64,000 nucleotides of DNA, from assembly GCA_963662605.1 (NCBI GenBank), contig OY759785.1, positions 1,364,001-1,428,000 of the forward strand, read 5' to 3'. The translations under genes and the position numbers were made by a program. Each line of letters begins with the position of its first letter. Positions within the stretch are counted from its first letter, which is position 1. Shown piece by piece: positions 52,526 to 60,710 of this stretch. Origin of the DNA: G963662605 sp963662605. Lineage in GTDB: Bacteria; Bacteroidota; Ignavibacteria; Ignavibacteriales; Ignavibacteriaceae. The notes below the pieces were generated by a model. It had not been told where the DNA came from, made no database searches, and saw only the letters and a list, made by a program, of their open reading frames with translations.

Positions 52526-53950
52526 TTAGAATCTGTAGTTAAATGACAATACGTAATTGTCATTCTGAATATGTTGATATACTCTTGATTCACCGCTGCC
52601 GTAATTATCGGTGTGTGCATCCCACCAGCCGTGTGCGTATGCAACATCCAAAGCTAATGATTCTTCAATGATGAAACCGAGGCCTCCGGTGAAGTATGTT
52701 CTGTCGTAGGATGACGGATCTCCTACGTAAGGCGATTGCTGTAAGAAATATCCACCTCGGACTCGTAATCCGATATTGGGGAATGTATACTCAGCGCCGA
52801 GATTATAATTAAGAGCTGCACGGAGTGAATTCTTAATCTGCCAATTAATCTTATTTAAATCGGAATCATATACATCGCCCTGGGCATTTTCGAATTTCGT
52901 TTCCGAATAATCCTGAAACGATATATCTAATGATGCTATTAATCCGGCATAATTCAACGAGCCGCCAGCCGAAAATACATACGGTGTTACTAAATCGTAT
53001 TTTGACTTGAGCTCCGGATAAGCGCTTTGATCGAGACTGTACGAAACGTTTTCAAAGTAACTTGCGGCTTGCGTTTGGAATGTCTCATCAATGGTATACA
53101 CGCGTGGTGTTTGGATTGAAATACCGAATCTGCCTAACTTCTGCAATTGGTAAATTAAACCGAGTTTGAAATTATACCCGCTGAGATCCCAGTTAAGATC
53201 ATTTTGCATATCAAATGCTATGAAATGATTGGTTTTTGAGTTGGTCGGTTCTAATTGAATACCATCGTATATATACTTCACATCTTCTTCCGAATATACG
53301 GAGCTTGAAGTATACGAACCTGACAATACTGAAAGTTGAAGACCAACATACAGATTAGGAGCCGTTTCAACTGCACCGGCAAAATCCCATTGTCTCAATG
53401 CACCTGATTCCGTGTTGGTACCATACTGTTGCAACTTTCCATTAATAAGGGTATTGTAGTTCTGATCAGCCAGATACAAATCATACGGGATTGAGCCCGA
53501 TTTATTAAGGTCTTGTATTCTGGAAGTAGTACCGAAATTATAACCATCAAATTTCATCAATCCGCCCAGATCATTTGTCTGGTGATAGCCGAACCCGAAT
53601 ACTAAACTTCCGCGCACGGTTGGGAACGGAAATACAAATGCGGCTTGATTCAGGTTTGTTGAACTATTATCGGCAGATTTCGTATTCCCAAAAAATGTAG
53701 CATCATTGGTAACTTTAGAATAATTCAATCCACCGGCAAATTCCATCTGCTTTACTAATCCTAAACCTGCGGGGTTAAATGATAGGGCAGAAGCATCATC
53801 CGAAATGGACAAGTAGCTGTTACCCATTCCGAGTGCCCTTGCCTGAGTGTTATAACCCGGCATAGCCAAACGGAGCGCATCGTTGACGTTTTGCGCAAAG
53901 AGTGAAAATGTAAATACTAAACAAACTATGGATAATTTCTTAATAGACAT
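52526..53950 (-). CDS. FadL/OMPP1-like outer-membrane transport protein
   Basis: 474 aa, signal peptide (..TFSLFAQ). The N-terminal part ARALGMGNSYLSISDDASALSFNPAGLGLV is the OMPP1/FadL/PorV-type start. The rest alternates in amphipathic strands with aromatic girdles (e.g. LVFGFGYHQTNDLGG), and the C-terminus ends in YVLSFNYRF, with the terminal Phe that marks outer-membrane barrels. Predicted hydrophobic-substrate channel. PorV-like T9SS proteins share this fold, so that is an alternative. It starts 2 bp after the stop of the 189-aa lipoprotein gene, so all three genes 52526-55484 form one operon. Confidence 0.85.
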   Translation of the reverse strand: MSIKKLSIVCLVFTFSLFAQNVNDALRLAMPGYNTQARALGMGNSYLSISDDASALSFNPAGLGLVKQMEFAGGLNYSKVTNDATFFGNTKSADNSSTNLNQAAFVFPFPTVRGSLVFGFGYHQTNDLGGLMKFDGYNFGTTSRIQDLNKSGSIPYDLYLADQNYNTLINGKLQQYGTNTESGALRQWDFAGAVETAPNLYVGLQLSVLSGSYTSSSVYSEEDVKYIYDGIQLEPTNSKTNHFIAFDMQNDLNWDLSGYNFKLGLIYQLQKLGRFGISIQTPRVYTIDETFQTQAASYFENVSYSLDQSAYPELKSKYDLVTPYVFSAGGSLNYAGLIASLDISFQDYSETKFENAQGDVYDSDLNKINWQIKNSLRAALNYNLGAEYTFPNIGLRVRGGYFLQQSPYVGDPSSYDRTYFTGGLGFIIEESLALDVAYAHGWWDAHTDNYGSGESRVYQHIQNDNYVLSFNYRF

Positions 53951-53952
53951 GA

Positions 53953-54522
53953 TTATCTCCTTCCTCTATCTGCGCCGCTGCCCTGAGTGCTGCCTCTGTT
54001 GGAGTCAGAACTTGAGGATGATTTGTTATCGTCGTTCGGCGCGCGGTTGTTATTGCTGTTGCGCACATCTTTTGTGTCGCTTTTCGTATCAGAGCTTGAA
54101 CTCTGCGACTGTCTTGTTGATTCACTCTGCTGTGATTTAGCTGCTCCGGATGAACTGCTGCCGGAACTTGTTGAAGTACCTACAGCCGGGGGTGTTGCAT
54201 TTGAACTTACAGGGCGGGTTGGCACAAACGTCGTTTGCTCCGTTGACCGGCCTCCGTTTTGATTGCGAATATACTTCTGATCTTTTGCGTTCTTAATGGA
54301 CTCGCTGATAACTCCGGAATGTGACCACCATGAACCGCCATAGAACGAATTATACTGGCCGTAATATACTTGAGGATAATAGCTTTCGGTTTCCATTGTT
54401 TCCTCCGAATAGTAATCATCCGGAAGTTTCTCATCAGGTGTCCACGCTATGGTATAACACCCGTAAAAAGAAAACATGAATACTGCTACTACCGCATACA
54501 GAAAATAAACTTTGATTTTCAT
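53953..54522 (-). CDS. Lipoprotein with Ser-rich disordered tail
   Basis: 189 aa. Signal sequence with lipobox-like FSFYGC (Cys22). The first half is aromatic-rich (YYPQVYYGQYNSFYGGSWW). The second half (about 95-189) is low-complexity Ser/Thr/Asn/Gln with scattered charges, ending in DRGRR. It starts one base into the stop of the upstream lipoprotein gene (TAATG overlap), implying translational coupling, and ends 2 bp before the FadL-like gene. It resembles the upstream lipoprotein in layout. Function not recognised; possibly an outer-membrane partner of the porin. Confidence 0.75.
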   Translation of the reverse strand: MKIKVYFLYAVVAVFMFSFYGCYTIAWTPDEKLPDDYYSEETMETESYYPQVYYGQYNSFYGGSWWSHSGVISESIKNAKDQKYIRNQNGGRSTEQTTFVPTRPVSSNATPPAVGTSTSSGSSSSGAAKSQQSESTRQSQSSSSDTKSDTKDVRNSNNNRAPNDDNKSSSSSDSNRGSTQGSGADRGRR

Positions 54523-55484
54523 TACCTGCCTCTTGAATGCGATGACGACTCACTCTGCCTGCCGCCGCCTGATGATCCGCGTGAACTGCCTCCGGAAGGA
54601 GATTGAGCGCGCGGATGTGATGGCGTGCTGCTGCCACCCTGTGAAACGCGCCGTTCATTAGATGAATTATTACGTCTGGATTCACGGCTTGGAGCGTTGT
54701 TTCTCCCACGGTTGTCACTGCCGACTGCAGGACCGCGTGAAGGCGAATTTTTTCTTGTATCCGTTCTTACCGACGAGCGTCCGGACTGATTACCATTTGA
54801 CGAAGAACCAACTCTTGTATCCGAGGAGCGGGAATTTCTCGTATCATTCCTAATTGTGCCTGTCTCGCTCGGCCTTGAATACCGTCCTGAATTACCGTCG
54901 CGGGTCTTTGAAATTCCTGAAGACGGACGGGATACTGACCCGTTTAATCTTGTCAGAGATCTACCATCCGGATTTCCTCTGCCGTTTACACCGTTACGGA
55001 TATGTCCGATATCAGCGGGTCTTCCGTGCGCGTAATTATGGTCATACCAGATTGGTCCGTGACCGCCGTAGCCGTACCATGGATTGCTCCAGCCGCCGTA
55101 ATAGTATCCGTATCCCGAACACCAGTAAGACGGGTAAAAAGGATTATACCAGTATCCCCATGGGTCGTCCCAGATTGGGTCGTAAACCATGGAAAATCCG
55201 AATGAGGGTTGATAACCCCAGTAATACCGGCGATGCGGGTAAAAATTATAGTCGTAATTATTGACTACCTGACCATTGTCATCAACACTATCGTCTACAT
55301 AGTAGTTGGTATCGGGGTTATCTGCCTGATCGTCACTTTGATATGACGTATCCTGGTATTGATCCTGATAATAATGGTTTTTCGGAGCCCGCTTCTGATA
55401 TGCCGCAAACTGCGTATAGCATCCGGTTAGGAAAGCTCCTAACGATAAAAACACTAACGATAAAATTACACTTCTATATTTCAT
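54522..55484 (-). CDS. Lipoprotein with Tyr/Trp-rich core and Ser/Arg-rich tail
   Basis: 320 aa. Lipobox FLTGC (Cys22) followed by YTQFAAYQKR. Residues about 78-155 are extremely rich in Tyr, Trp, Gly and Pro (e.g. WGYWYNPFYPSYWCSGYGYY). From about 165 to the end the sequence is Ser/Arg/Gly/Asn low complexity, finishing in SSSHSRGR. No known domain recognised. First gene of the three-gene operon; AGAGG before the ATG supports the start. The tail composition matches that of the next lipoprotein, suggesting common descent or a shared binding partner. Confidence 0.78.
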   Translation of the reverse strand: MKYRSVILSLVFLSLGAFLTGCYTQFAAYQKRAPKNHYYQDQYQDTSYQSDDQADNPDTNYYVDDSVDDNGQVVNNYDYNFYPHRRYYWGYQPSFGFSMVYDPIWDDPWGYWYNPFYPSYWCSGYGYYYGGWSNPWYGYGGHGPIWYDHNYAHGRPADIGHIRNGVNGRGNPDGRSLTRLNGSVSRPSSGISKTRDGNSGRYSRPSETGTIRNDTRNSRSSDTRVGSSSNGNQSGRSSVRTDTRKNSPSRGPAVGSDNRGRNNAPSRESRRNNSSNERRVSQGGSSTPSHPRAQSPSGGSSRGSSGGGRQSESSSHSRGR

Positions 55485-55720
55485 TGTGAACCTCTTAAAT
55501 TCCTATAGACTGTATACAATAATCGCGCCAATGAAAAATATCTTAATACCAATGTAAACAGCTATTTTTGTCCAAAAGTGTCTATATAATTACAATAACT
55601 GTCTATTAATTAGTACATATTTTGACGTTAAATCTATCGGAAAATTCCACGGGGAAAAAGATAATTATTTAGCTCCACAGAGCAAATATAGTAAAATCAA
55701 ATGGAATAGGGGCTGCGACC

Positions 55721-56086
55721 TTATTCGGCAGGCTGAAACATCATCCTATCAATTTTTTGAGATACTTCAAAAAGATCAATAGGCTTGTAAAATATAATGT
55801 CTACGGAGCTCTTTAATTCAGCTTCATTGTCACTGAATTTGTTGGTGTACACGTATGTTGAAATTACCGGAATGCCCGGGTGGCTTTCACGGACTGTTTT
55901 GCACAAATCAATAATTGTATCCGTAGGTTCCGAATCAATTACAAGCAGATCAAAATGAGCAGAGTTGAAAATATTTCCCAGCACGGAAAGGTCGGTTGTT
56001 GTGGTAACAGCGTACTTTTCGTTGAAAAACATTAACAAACTAGCGCAGAGGTTTAAGTCCGGGCTGTAAAATAATATACTCTTCAT
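55721..56086 (-). CDS. Single-domain response-regulator-like receiver protein (degenerate acidic pocket)
   Basis: 121 aa with the receiver-fold pattern: ILFYSPD at the first strand (normally a DD/DE pair; only one Asp remains), LLVIDSEPTD with probable phospho-Asp (about 52), VISTYVY (Ser/Thr position), and FYKPIDL with the conserved Lys. The single-Asp pocket suggests weak or altered phosphorylation. No output domain and no adjacent kinase. It may be a CheY/Spo0F-like diffusible switch or a non-phosphorylated adaptor. Upstream 236 bp (55485-55720) separates it from the lipoprotein operon, with no gene seen there. Confidence 0.72.
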   Translation of the reverse strand: MKSILFYSPDLNLCASLLMFFNEKYAVTTTTDLSVLGNIFNSAHFDLLVIDSEPTDTIIDLCKTVRESHPGIPVISTYVYTNKFSDNEAELKSSVDIIFYKPIDLFEVSQKIDRMMFQPAE

Positions 56087-56290
56087 TCATCCATGTTTAA
56101 AATTGATTGAAAAGAATAGCGAAATGTGTGCCAACAGAAAAGAGACGGATTTTACCTAAAAAAATCTGTTTTTTACGGGTTTTTCCCAATAGTGATAAAA
56201 TTTTTCAGGGGCTTATATAAAAATTGAGAAAATAACTGCACTTAAAATTGAGAAAATAGGAAGAAATATTCAGGAATGGGAGGTATTGAC

Positions 56291-56330
56291 ATATTCCTAG
56301 CCCATGACTTAAGTCATGGGCTAGGAATAT
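56291..56330. repeat. Perfect 40-bp palindrome (REP-like)
   Basis: ATATTCCTAGCCCATGACTT is followed directly by its exact reverse complement, with no loop. The inner ATGACTTAAGTCAT resembles palindromes of RAYT-associated REP elements. It lies 20 bp downstream of the xdhC stop. No T run follows on the minus strand, so it is not a classic terminator, though it may stabilise the operon's 3' end. Confidence 0.75.
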
Positions 56331-56350
56331 AACGATAAAATATCAGCGGA

Positions 56351-57310
56351 TTACGAATTTTTAATTTTAATGATTTCAGCAGCTATACTTACTGCAATTT
56401 CTTCGGGGGTATTTCCCTCGATGGATAATCCGATCGGGGCATGAACTTCTTCAAATAGTGCGGGGTCTATACCTTTGTCTTTGAGCTTCTTATAAATCCA
56501 TTTGATCTTCACGCCGCTGCCCATCAATCCTTTATATTTGAGTTTCTTATTGATGACCTGCTCAAGTGATTGCATATCGGTCGGAGCCTTGGACGTTGAG
56601 ATGATTGCATACGAATGATCTCCTTCACGGACGTACTGTGCAGCCTCGGTAAAGGGACCGACAATTTTTTGATGCGCGTAAATGTTGTTCGTCATGGTTA
56701 TCACATCCGGACGTTCGTCAAAAACCACAACATAGAAATCAAGAAACGCAAACATCTGGCAAACTGCAAGGCCGACATGGCCGCCGCCAAAAACGTATAC
56801 AGTATCCGGCTGGCCGTAGTTCTCTTCAAAATACCAGTCTTGTTCGGATGCAAAATGATAAACATAGCGCTGCTGGTTAACAATTTCCGAATGAAATTCT
56901 ATTCCTTGCGGAGTATAGCGCAGCTGACCGTCGCGTTTTTCATCAAGAGCCCTGAGAATTTTTTGCACGGTTGCTATATCCTTAAGGGTTAAGGTATAGT
57001 CGGTATTGGTCTGGACACCGGAACACATTAAACCCGAGCTGTTCGGGACGTGTATTTTATGCTGCAACTCACGGAGTGTGATGTCGGAATCATTATCGGA
57101 TAATCTCTGAACCGCACGCTCAACAGCATCGTATTCCATAATACCGCCGCCGATTGTGCCCCGAATATCCTTCTGCGGGTTCACGGCAAGCATGAAGCCC
57201 TGCTTACCCGGAGAAGCGCCGTTGGACTCAAATACTTTGATGAGTGCAATTTTATTACCAGCTTGCAGATTTGAAAGGATAAAATTCCAGAATTCAATAT
57301 CTCTCTTCAT
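56351..57310 (-). CDS. xdhC: XdhC family molybdenum-enzyme accessory protein
   Basis: 319 aa. Seen: SPGKQGFMLAV, GTIGGGIMEYDAVERA, GLMCSGVQT (the Cys region conserved in XdhC), and the Rossmann part VYVFGGGHVGLAVCQMFAFLDF with DERPDV and GLMGSGVKIKW. XdhC binds and delivers sulfurated Moco to xanthine dehydrogenase/aldehyde oxidase-type enzymes. No molybdopterin hydroxylase is in the window, so its client is elsewhere. Last gene of the seven-gene run; starts 30 bp after msrA. Confidence 0.92.
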   Translation of the reverse strand: MKRDIEFWNFILSNLQAGNKIALIKVFESNGASPGKQGFMLAVNPQKDIRGTIGGGIMEYDAVERAVQRLSDNDSDITLRELQHKIHVPNSSGLMCSGVQTNTDYTLTLKDIATVQKILRALDEKRDGQLRYTPQGIEFHSEIVNQQRYVYHFASEQDWYFEENYGQPDTVYVFGGGHVGLAVCQMFAFLDFYVVVFDERPDVITMTNNIYAHQKIVGPFTEAAQYVREGDHSYAIISTSKAPTDMQSLEQVINKKLKYKGLMGSGVKIKWIYKKLKDKGIDPALFEEVHAPIGLSIEGNTPEEIAVSIAAEIIKIKNS

Positions 57311-57340
57311 GCGACTTCCTTAAAGGATGATGTATAAACG

Positions 57341-58000
57341 CTACTTTTTCAACTTTTCATTAAAGTGCTTTTCAAATTTCTCAACTTTTGGTTGAATAAC
57401 AAAAGAACAATATGGCTTTCTTGCATTATCGTTAAAATAGTTCTGATGATAATCTTCAGCTTTGTAGAAATTCTTGAAAGGAGTTATTTCCGTTACGATA
57501 GGACTTTTGAATGTCCCCGATTTCTGTAATTGCTCTTTATAAGCTGTCGCAATTTCTTTTTGGGACTCATTATGATAAAAAATAGCTGAGCGGTATTGTG
57601 TGCCGACATCGGCTCCTTGCCGGTTTAAAGTCGTCGGATCGTGAGTGTTCCAGAAAATTTCCAGCAGGGAAGAAAAGGACAGTTTAGTCGTATCGAATAC
57701 TACCTGACATACTTCCGCGTGTCCGGTAGTTCCGGTGCAGACTTCTTCATATGAGGGGTTTTCCGTGGTGCCGCCCGAATATCCGGAGGTGACCGATACT
57801 ACGCCTTCAACTCTTTGAAATATTGCTTCAACACACCAGAAGCAGCCTGAGCCAAGGGTAACAGTATCCAGATTTTTTGTGTCGGCTGTTGAGTCATTCA
57901 TTCTTGTTTTCTCCGTTTTATTCTTATTTCCACAGTACAGTGCTGTTAAGGAAAACAAAAGAATGAGCGGGAGAATTCCGTTCTTGAGAATATGTCGCAT
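57341..58000 (-). CDS. msrA: Peptide-methionine (S)-S-oxide reductase, lipoprotein form
   Basis: 219 aa. N-terminal hydrophobic stretch ending in LTALYCGNKNK looks like a lipoprotein signal (Cys23), so this MsrA is probably exported and membrane-tethered. The MsrA domain has GSGCFWCVEAIF (catalytic Cys53), VTSGYSGGTTENPSYEEV, GHAEVCQVVFD, and YHQNYF near the end. It reduces Met-S-sulfoxide in proteins; an envelope location would protect secreted proteins from oxidation. It follows the Omp85-like gene by 9 bp. Confidence 0.94.
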   Translation of the reverse strand: MRHILKNGILPLILLFSLTALYCGNKNKTEKTRMNDSTADTKNLDTVTLGSGCFWCVEAIFQRVEGVVSVTSGYSGGTTENPSYEEVCTGTTGHAEVCQVVFDTTKLSFSSLLEIFWNTHDPTTLNRQGADVGTQYRSAIFYHNESQKEIATAYKEQLQKSGTFKSPIVTEITPFKNFYKAEDYHQNYFNDNARKPYCSFVIQPKVEKFEKHFNEKLKK

Positions 58001-58009
58001 GGTAGTAAC

Positions 58010-59764
58010 CTAAAATTCGTTAGCAAGTCCAAAGTGGATTTTCCCTTGAGAGAATCCGTCTCCCTTAGCTAACGCAAAACTCACGTTAATAATTCCCAAA
58101 CTGCTTTCGAAGGCGAGGCCCAAGCCGTATCCCGTCTTAAAACCTTCGATTTTAGAGGTTCCGAAAAGGTTGTCGGCTTTTTGCAGGTAATACCCGTTAT
58201 CAACGAACAGAAAGGCAAATGAACGTTTATCCAATAAAAAGCGGTACTCGGTATTTACCCATGCGACACGTTGACCAAGGAACTGATTTTCTCTGTATCC
58301 CCGGAGTGTGTTTGCTCCGCCGAGTTTATAGAGGTCGCTTACTTCGATAAGATCACCCCGTAGTTCTTTACCATGGATGGATAATGCAAACACCTGCTTT
58401 GAAAAGAACTCAAAATACATACTGAGGTCAAGCAGCATCTTTTGCTGCTCGTTGTTTGTTTTAACATTTAGCGTGGTATTATTCTCAAGAATTCTTTTTT
58501 TATCTAATGTGTACGTGTTGGAAAAATATAATCCACGTCGGGGTGAAAGAGGGTCATCCCGGGTGTCTATCTTTATTTTAAAACCGGCGGATGATGTTGT
58601 TGATTTGAATACGGTGAATACACCGCTTGATAACAAAGACGGTATCACGTTTGATAAGCCATACTGAAGTGCAATGCTGATTTCATTCGTTGCAATGTAT
58701 TCAAGCGAACTTTCAAATTGCCTTTGAACGTATGACGAGTCCTGCTTTTTTTGATAGAAAGAGAGGTTGATATTAAACGGATAATTGGCGACCCAGGGCT
58801 CCAAATACTTTAGTTGAAATTCTGAAGAAAGCTTGTCTATCTTTTGCCAGTGAATGGACGTCGCTCTGCCTGTACCGAAGAGATTTTGAAAACCGATGTT
58901 GATGAGTCCCGTTAGATAACCTTTGTTGTTATTGTCGTATCCCGGCTGATAGCCGATAACACCGTCAAAAGAATTGGTGTTTTTCTCCTTCACGGTGATA
59001 ACAAGAATACCTTTTTTTGAATTGGAGACAAAATACTGAGGTTCGGAAACCGATTCAAACAGGCGCATCTTGTTTAAGACTTCCGGTATCTTGTCAACCT
59101 TGGTTTGAACATATTCTTCTCCGGTTTTCACCGGAAGCTCTCTGAAGATGACATAATCTTTTGTGTTTTTATTGCCCTCAATAAGTATCTGATCAATCTT
59201 GCAGCGATCACCCGTGCTGCAATTAATGTACAGTGTTACTGAGTTGGAGAGGCTGTCATACTCTGTCTGGCGTATTTTGAAGGATGCAAAAGGATACCCG
59301 GAGTTTTGGAACGAGTTTAGCAGGGTGGATAAAAAATCTTCGACCACTTTTTTTGAAAACACCTGACCGCAAAGGAACTGATCTTCATTTTTGAACTTTC
59401 GCAATAAAAGAGAGTCGGTAATGCTGTAGTGAATCTCTTTTAATTCAGCTTGTTTTCCTGAAGAGATTGCGATGTTCAGTGCCGTTACTACCGAATCGGT
59501 GGAGGTGGAATCAACGCGGATATTTGCCTGTGATGAAAAATAACCATTGTTCTGCATTTCGCGCAGTAACGCAGCGGAGAGAGAGTCTTTTAATGTCTCA
59601 CGGAGATGGAAAGGAAGCTGGGCATTGATTAACCGCAGAACCGATGACTCGTCAAAGAAAGCATTTTTTTCTACACGCAATTGATGAATTGTTTGGGCGT
59701 TGCTATTACACAACAGGACAATTGCAAGCAGAATACATTTAACGAATGGTCGGTGTGTCATCAA
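58010..59764 (-). CDS. Omp85-superfamily outer-membrane protein (BamA/TamA-like)
   Basis: 584 aa. Signal peptide (..LLCNSNAQ). The N-terminal half contains POTRA-like repeats (about 22-255; e.g. IDQILIEGNKNTKDYVIFREL). The C-terminal half is a 16-strand-type barrel with the L6 signature GGANTLRGYRENQFLGQ (VRGY/F-equivalent) and a final strand IHFGLANEF ending in Phe. It is shorter than BamA and has few POTRAs, so TamA or a two-partner/patatin-type barrel is more likely than the essential BamA. Its start overlaps the end of pfkB by 26 bp, indicating tight coupling. Confidence 0.88.
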   Translation of the reverse strand: MMTHRPFVKCILLAIVLLCNSNAQTIHQLRVEKNAFFDESSVLRLINAQLPFHLRETLKDSLSAALLREMQNNGYFSSQANIRVDSTSTDSVVTALNIAISSGKQAELKEIHYSITDSLLLRKFKNEDQFLCGQVFSKKVVEDFLSTLLNSFQNSGYPFASFKIRQTEYDSLSNSVTLYINCSTGDRCKIDQILIEGNKNTKDYVIFRELPVKTGEEYVQTKVDKIPEVLNKMRLFESVSEPQYFVSNSKKGILVITVKEKNTNSFDGVIGYQPGYDNNNKGYLTGLINIGFQNLFGTGRATSIHWQKIDKLSSEFQLKYLEPWVANYPFNINLSFYQKKQDSSYVQRQFESSLEYIATNEISIALQYGLSNVIPSLLSSGVFTVFKSTTSSAGFKIKIDTRDDPLSPRRGLYFSNTYTLDKKRILENNTTLNVKTNNEQQKMLLDLSMYFEFFSKQVFALSIHGKELRGDLIEVSDLYKLGGANTLRGYRENQFLGQRVAWVNTEYRFLLDKRSFAFLFVDNGYYLQKADNLFGTSKIEGFKTGYGLGLAFESSLGIINVSFALAKGDGFSQGKIHFGLANEF

Positions 59765-60710
59765 TTAATTTCAGTTTTTTCCCTATAGGCGTAATGGTAA
59801 CCTGTCCCGATAGATGTAACGCATCTTCCGGCTGCACAAGGCATACGGAGTCGCTTTGTGCATTGCAAGCACCCAGCGAAGCAGCTAACTTCACCGTATC
59901 GGCGAAAATTTGGTCCCGAAAATGCCCAAAAATAATTCCGGCGGTAAAAGCATCACCGCTGCCTGTTTCGTCAAACGGTTGAACCACAGGATTTTTAACC
60001 TTGAATTGGAAGTCGAAATTGGATGCATAAAAATCTTTTCCGCCGTCAGTCAAGAATGCCTGCTTAATTCCTTTAGTGTAGAGAGTATGCAGATAATCCG
60101 TTATCTGATTTTCATCTGCAAGGCTGAGATTAAGACTTTTTTCAGTTTCGGAAATGTTGTTGTGCAGTATCGTGGGAGCAGCGTCAATACAAGCCTGCAA
60201 ATGGCTGCCGTAGGTATCCACGATTGAGATTTTATCAAATTGATGAGCGAGTTCGATTCCGTAAGGATAAATTGAATCAGCGGCAGGGGAAGGCGAACTT
60301 CCTGAGAAAAGAACAATCTCGCAGTTCTGTATCATTTTCGGAAGTTTAGCCTTGAATTCTTCAACTTCTTTTTCGGTAATCTCACTGTTTATATTGAATA
60401 GCGTTGTTACTTTTTGAATATCCTTTTCGACAATTACCGTAGCTTCGCGTGTATCGGATACGGATTTCACTGCGGTTAGTGCTAATCCTTCCGATTCCAC
60501 TAATTCTCTGAATCTTTTTCCGTTATGATGCCCGAGAAAGGTAAGGTTTAAACTATGTACTCCAAGCAGTTTTAGCTGACGGCTGACGTTTATGCCTTTT
60601 CCTCCGGCCGTCTGTTTGAGCGGCACATGCCGAAAGTCCCGGCCTGATGAAAAACTTGAGATGTATGAGCGGTTTTCTAATAACGGATTGGTTGTAATAA
60701 TTAAAATCAT
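59739..60710 (-). CDS. PfkB-family sugar kinase (1-phosphofructokinase-like)
   Basis: 323 aa ribokinase fold. Begins MILIITTNPLLENRSYI, the 1-phosphofructokinase/tagatose-6-phosphate kinase type start, with substrate motif AGGKGINVSRQLKLLG and the C-terminal PfkB signature DETGSGDAFTAGIIFG, where Asp is the catalytic base. Likely phosphorylates fructose-1-phosphate or a related sugar phosphate. No PTS fructose genes are adjacent. Overlaps the upstream GWxTD gene by ATGA and the downstream Omp85 gene by 26 bp. Confidence 0.88.
   Translation of the reverse strand: MILIITTNPLLENRSYISSFSSGRDFRHVPLKQTAGGKGINVSRQLKLLGVHSLNLTFLGHHNGKRFRELVESEGLALTAVKSVSDTREATVIVEKDIQKVTTLFNINSEITEKEVEEFKAKLPKMIQNCEIVLFSGSSPSPAADSIYPYGIELAHQFDKISIVDTYGSHLQACIDAAPTILHNNISETEKSLNLSLADENQITDYLHTLYTKGIKQAFLTDGGKDFYASNFDFQFKVKNPVVQPFDETGSGDAFTAGIIFGHFRDQIFADTVKLAASLGACNAQSDSVCLVQPEDALHLSGQVTITPIGKKLKLIDDTPTIR

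Noticed and set aside
54207..55264. Several long open frames on both strands across the lipoprotein genes
   Set aside because: They are shadow frames caused by the biased Ser/Arg/Tyr-rich composition; the minus-strand lipoproteins have signal sequences, ribosome-binding sites and coupled overlaps.
56291..56330. Terminator of the xdhC operon
   Set aside because: The palindrome has no loop and no T run on the minus strand, so it does not look like a standard intrinsic terminator.
58010..59764. The essential BamA of the organism
   Set aside because: Too short and with too few POTRA-like repeats for BamA; no Skp, Lpx or other bam-locus neighbours are present.
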